Assembly: GCA_002409625.1 (NCBI GenBank)
Contig: DHNY01000002.1
Location: 1 to 64,000 of the forward strand
Reading direction: 5' to 3'
Length of the DNA: 64,000 nucleotides
Origin: Anaerolineaceae bacterium UBA5404
GTDB taxonomy: Bacteria; Chloroflexota; Anaerolineae; Anaerolineales; Anaerolineaceae
Shown here: piece after piece, positions 62,768 to 64,000 of the stretch
How the letters are laid out: the number at the start of each line of letters is the position of its first letter
Numbering within the stretch: position 1 is the first letter of the stretch
The notes under the pieces: generated by a model
What the model was told of the DNA's origin: nothing
Seen by the model: the letters and a program-made list of their open reading frames with translations, nothing else
Databases searched by the model: none
Made by a program: the position numbers and the translations under genes

Positions 62768-63367
62768 ATGACCCAGCTAAACGTAAAAGACTATCGTAAA
62801 CCAGATTATCCCATCGAAGATTTGTTGTTTGAACGCTGGTCGGCGCGAGCCATGAGCGGTGAAGCCATTGAACCCGACCAACTTATGCAGGCTTTTGAAG
62901 CAGCACGTTGGGCGCCATCGGCAGCCAATTTGCAGGATCGGTTTTTCTTATACGCTTATCGCGATACCCCAGCTTTTGACCATTTTTTTAGCTTGCTTGA
63001 TGAGGGCAATCAAAGCTGGTGCCACAAGGCTTCGGTTTTGATTGTTGCTTTTTCAGATAGCATTCGGGCAAGTGGAAAAGCTAACAAACGGCATGCTTTT
63101 GACACTGGCATGGCGGTTCAGAACCTTTTGCTTCAGTGCAGCGCGATGGGTTTGGTGGGGCATCCTATGGCAGGCTTTAGCTATGAACGCGCCGCAATTG
63201 AGCTAAACATGCCAGAGCGCTTTAAACCACAATGCATGATTGCCATCGGCAAATATGGCGACCCCAGCGAGCTTTCGGAGTATAACCAAGGCCGCGAAAA
63301 ACCCAGTCAACGCAAACCCATTAGCGAAATTATTCACGAAGGAGCTTTTGAGGAGGAGGAAAAATGA
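62768..63367 (+). CDS. Nitroreductase family flavoprotein
   Basis: A 199-residue FMN-dependent oxidoreductase. The family pattern is clear: FERWSARAMSGEAIEPDQLMQAFEAARWAPSAANLQ at the N-terminus (FMN phosphate arginines), DTGMAVQNLLLQCSAMGL in the middle and IAIGKYGD at the end. The physiological substrate (quinone, nitro compound or flavin) cannot be deduced. GAAAGGATTTGAGCC precedes the ATG. It overlaps the start of pgm by 4 nt and may be controlled by the terminator hairpin in front of it. Confidence 0.88.
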   Translation: MTQLNVKDYRKPDYPIEDLLFERWSARAMSGEAIEPDQLMQAFEAARWAPSAANLQDRFFLYAYRDTPAFDHFFSLLDEGNQSWCHKASVLIVAFSDSIRASGKANKRHAFDTGMAVQNLLLQCSAMGLVGHPMAGFSYERAAIELNMPERFKPQCMIAIGKYGDPSELSEYNQGREKPSQRKPISEIIHEGAFEEEEK

Positions 63368-64000
63368 GCAAACATCCCCTGGCAGGACAAATTGCGCCCT
63401 TAGACTATTTGGTGAATGTGCCTGAGCTGGTGGCGCGCTATTACATTGATAAACCCCAAGCGGATGAGCCTTTGCAAAAGGTGAGTTTTGGTACCTCAGG
63501 TCATCGTGGCACTTCCTTGAATGTGAGTTTTAACGAGCACCACGTTTTGGCAATTAGCCAGGCAATTGCTGAACATCGCCGAACGGCAGGCATCACTGGA
63601 CCGCTCTTTATGGGCATGGATGCGCATGCATTGTCTGAACCTGCCCTGTATACAGCTATTGAGGTTTTTGCCGCCAATGGCATTGAGCTGCGTTTGCATC
63701 AAGGCAATCAGTACACGCCCACGCCGGTTATTTCTCATGCTATTCTCACCTGGAACGTGGCACACCCTGATAACCTTGCCGATGGCGTGGTGCTTTCGCC
63801 ATCCCACAACCCGCCTGAAGACGGTGGATTTAAGTACAATCCGCCTTCTGGTGGTCCGGCTGACACCGATACCACCAAGTGGATTCAAAATCGTGCCAAT
63901 CAGATTATTGCTGGTGGATTAGGCGAGGTTAAGCGCCTCAGTTTGCGAAAAGCTTTAGCGCTTGAAAGCACCCAGATGATCGATCTGATTATGCCTTATG
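63364..64000 (+). CDS. pgm: Phosphoglucomutase, N-terminal part (cut by window end)
   Basis: The first 212 codons of an alpha-D-phosphohexomutase interconverting glucose 1- and 6-phosphate. SFGTSGHRGTSLNVSFNEHH is the N-terminal substrate loop of the Pgm subfamily, and VVLSPSHNPPEDGGFKYNPPSGG carries the phosphoserine (SPSHN). The ATG overlaps the nitroreductase stop (ATGA) and is preceded by GAGGAGGAAAA. The frame is open to the last base of the window, so the remainder is simply outside it. With glgC it points to glycogen synthesis. Confidence 0.93.
   Translation, partial: MSKHPLAGQIAPLDYLVNVPELVARYYIDKPQADEPLQKVSFGTSGHRGTSLNVSFNEHHVLAISQAIAEHRRTAGITGPLFMGMDAHALSEPALYTAIEVFAANGIELRLHQGNQYTPTPVISHAILTWNVAHPDNLADGVVLSPSHNPPEDGGFKYNPPSGGPADTDTTKWIQNRANQIIAGGLGEVKRLSLRKALALESTQMIDLIMPY

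Overview
The window looks like a chromosomal segment of an anaerobic member of the Anaerolineae (phylum Chloroflexota). That assignment is inferred from gene content: a Ycf45/R3H ATPase next to thymidylate kinase, a NurA-HerA-Rad50 operon, an NMT1-type ABC transporter, many secreted lipoproteins with Thr/Pro linkers, and secreted proteins ending in a short F/Y-x-P-hydrophobic tail. No rRNA or universal marker is present to confirm it. Base composition is roughly balanced.

Layout. 0-1.4 kb: a complete IS element flush with the window edge. 1.5-7.0 kb (+): Ca2+-type P-ATPase, UMF1-family MFS transporter, galE. 7.0-25.2 kb (mostly -): rhomboid, PlsC, PrsW and a DsbA-cyclophilin fusion lipoprotein in one overlapping operon; tmk with an R3H ATPase; wrbA (+); a two-domain GNAT protein; pdxS; an ABC-2 exporter with a zinc-ribbon membrane protein; and a 2042-residue secreted nuclease. 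25.2-26.7 kb: a gene-poor stretch with two parS-like sites and a tRNA-Arg. 26.7-35.7 kb: nagB, a nucleotidyltransferase-GNAT fusion, a candidate secreted selenoprotein, two GT2 glycosyltransferases plus an FkbM methyltransferase, kbl, and a degenerate M14 protein. 35.7-36.04 kb: a DnaA-box cluster with the architecture of oriC. 36.0-39.7 kb (-): nucleotidyltransferase and an ABC uptake operon. 39.8-44.4 kb (+): nadK, a zinc-ribbon protein, recN, glgC. 44.5-46.8 kb (-): TrmH-family methyltransferase and a BNR-repeat lipoprotein. 46.9-55.5 kb (+): M23 peptidase, lipoproteins, MEMO, priA, a PRTase-like protein, an MFS transporter. 55.5-61.6 kb (-): nurA, a HAS-barrel-like gene, herA and rad50/sbcC. 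61.7-64 kb (+): SIMPL lipoprotein, nitroreductase, and a truncated pgm.

How it fits together. The DnaA-box cluster, the two parS-like sites about 10 kb away, and the tendency of genes on both sides to point away from about 35.9 kb suggest that the window spans the replication origin, away from dnaA (absent here). The window also carries recombination and repair functions (recN, priA, NurA/HerA/Rad50). glgC and pgm point to glycogen synthesis; galE, the GT2 pair and FkbM point to surface polysaccharide.

The most unusual observations are: (1) an in-frame UGA in a secreted thioredoxin-fold protein, at the first position of a U-x-x-C motif and followed at the right distance by a bacterial-SECIS-like hairpin; (2) the oriC/parS region; (3) a bacterial NurA-HerA-Rad50 operon with an extra HAS-barrel-like subunit and no Mre11; (4) several genes whose -10 box lies 6-7 nt before the start codon, suggesting leaderless mRNAs.
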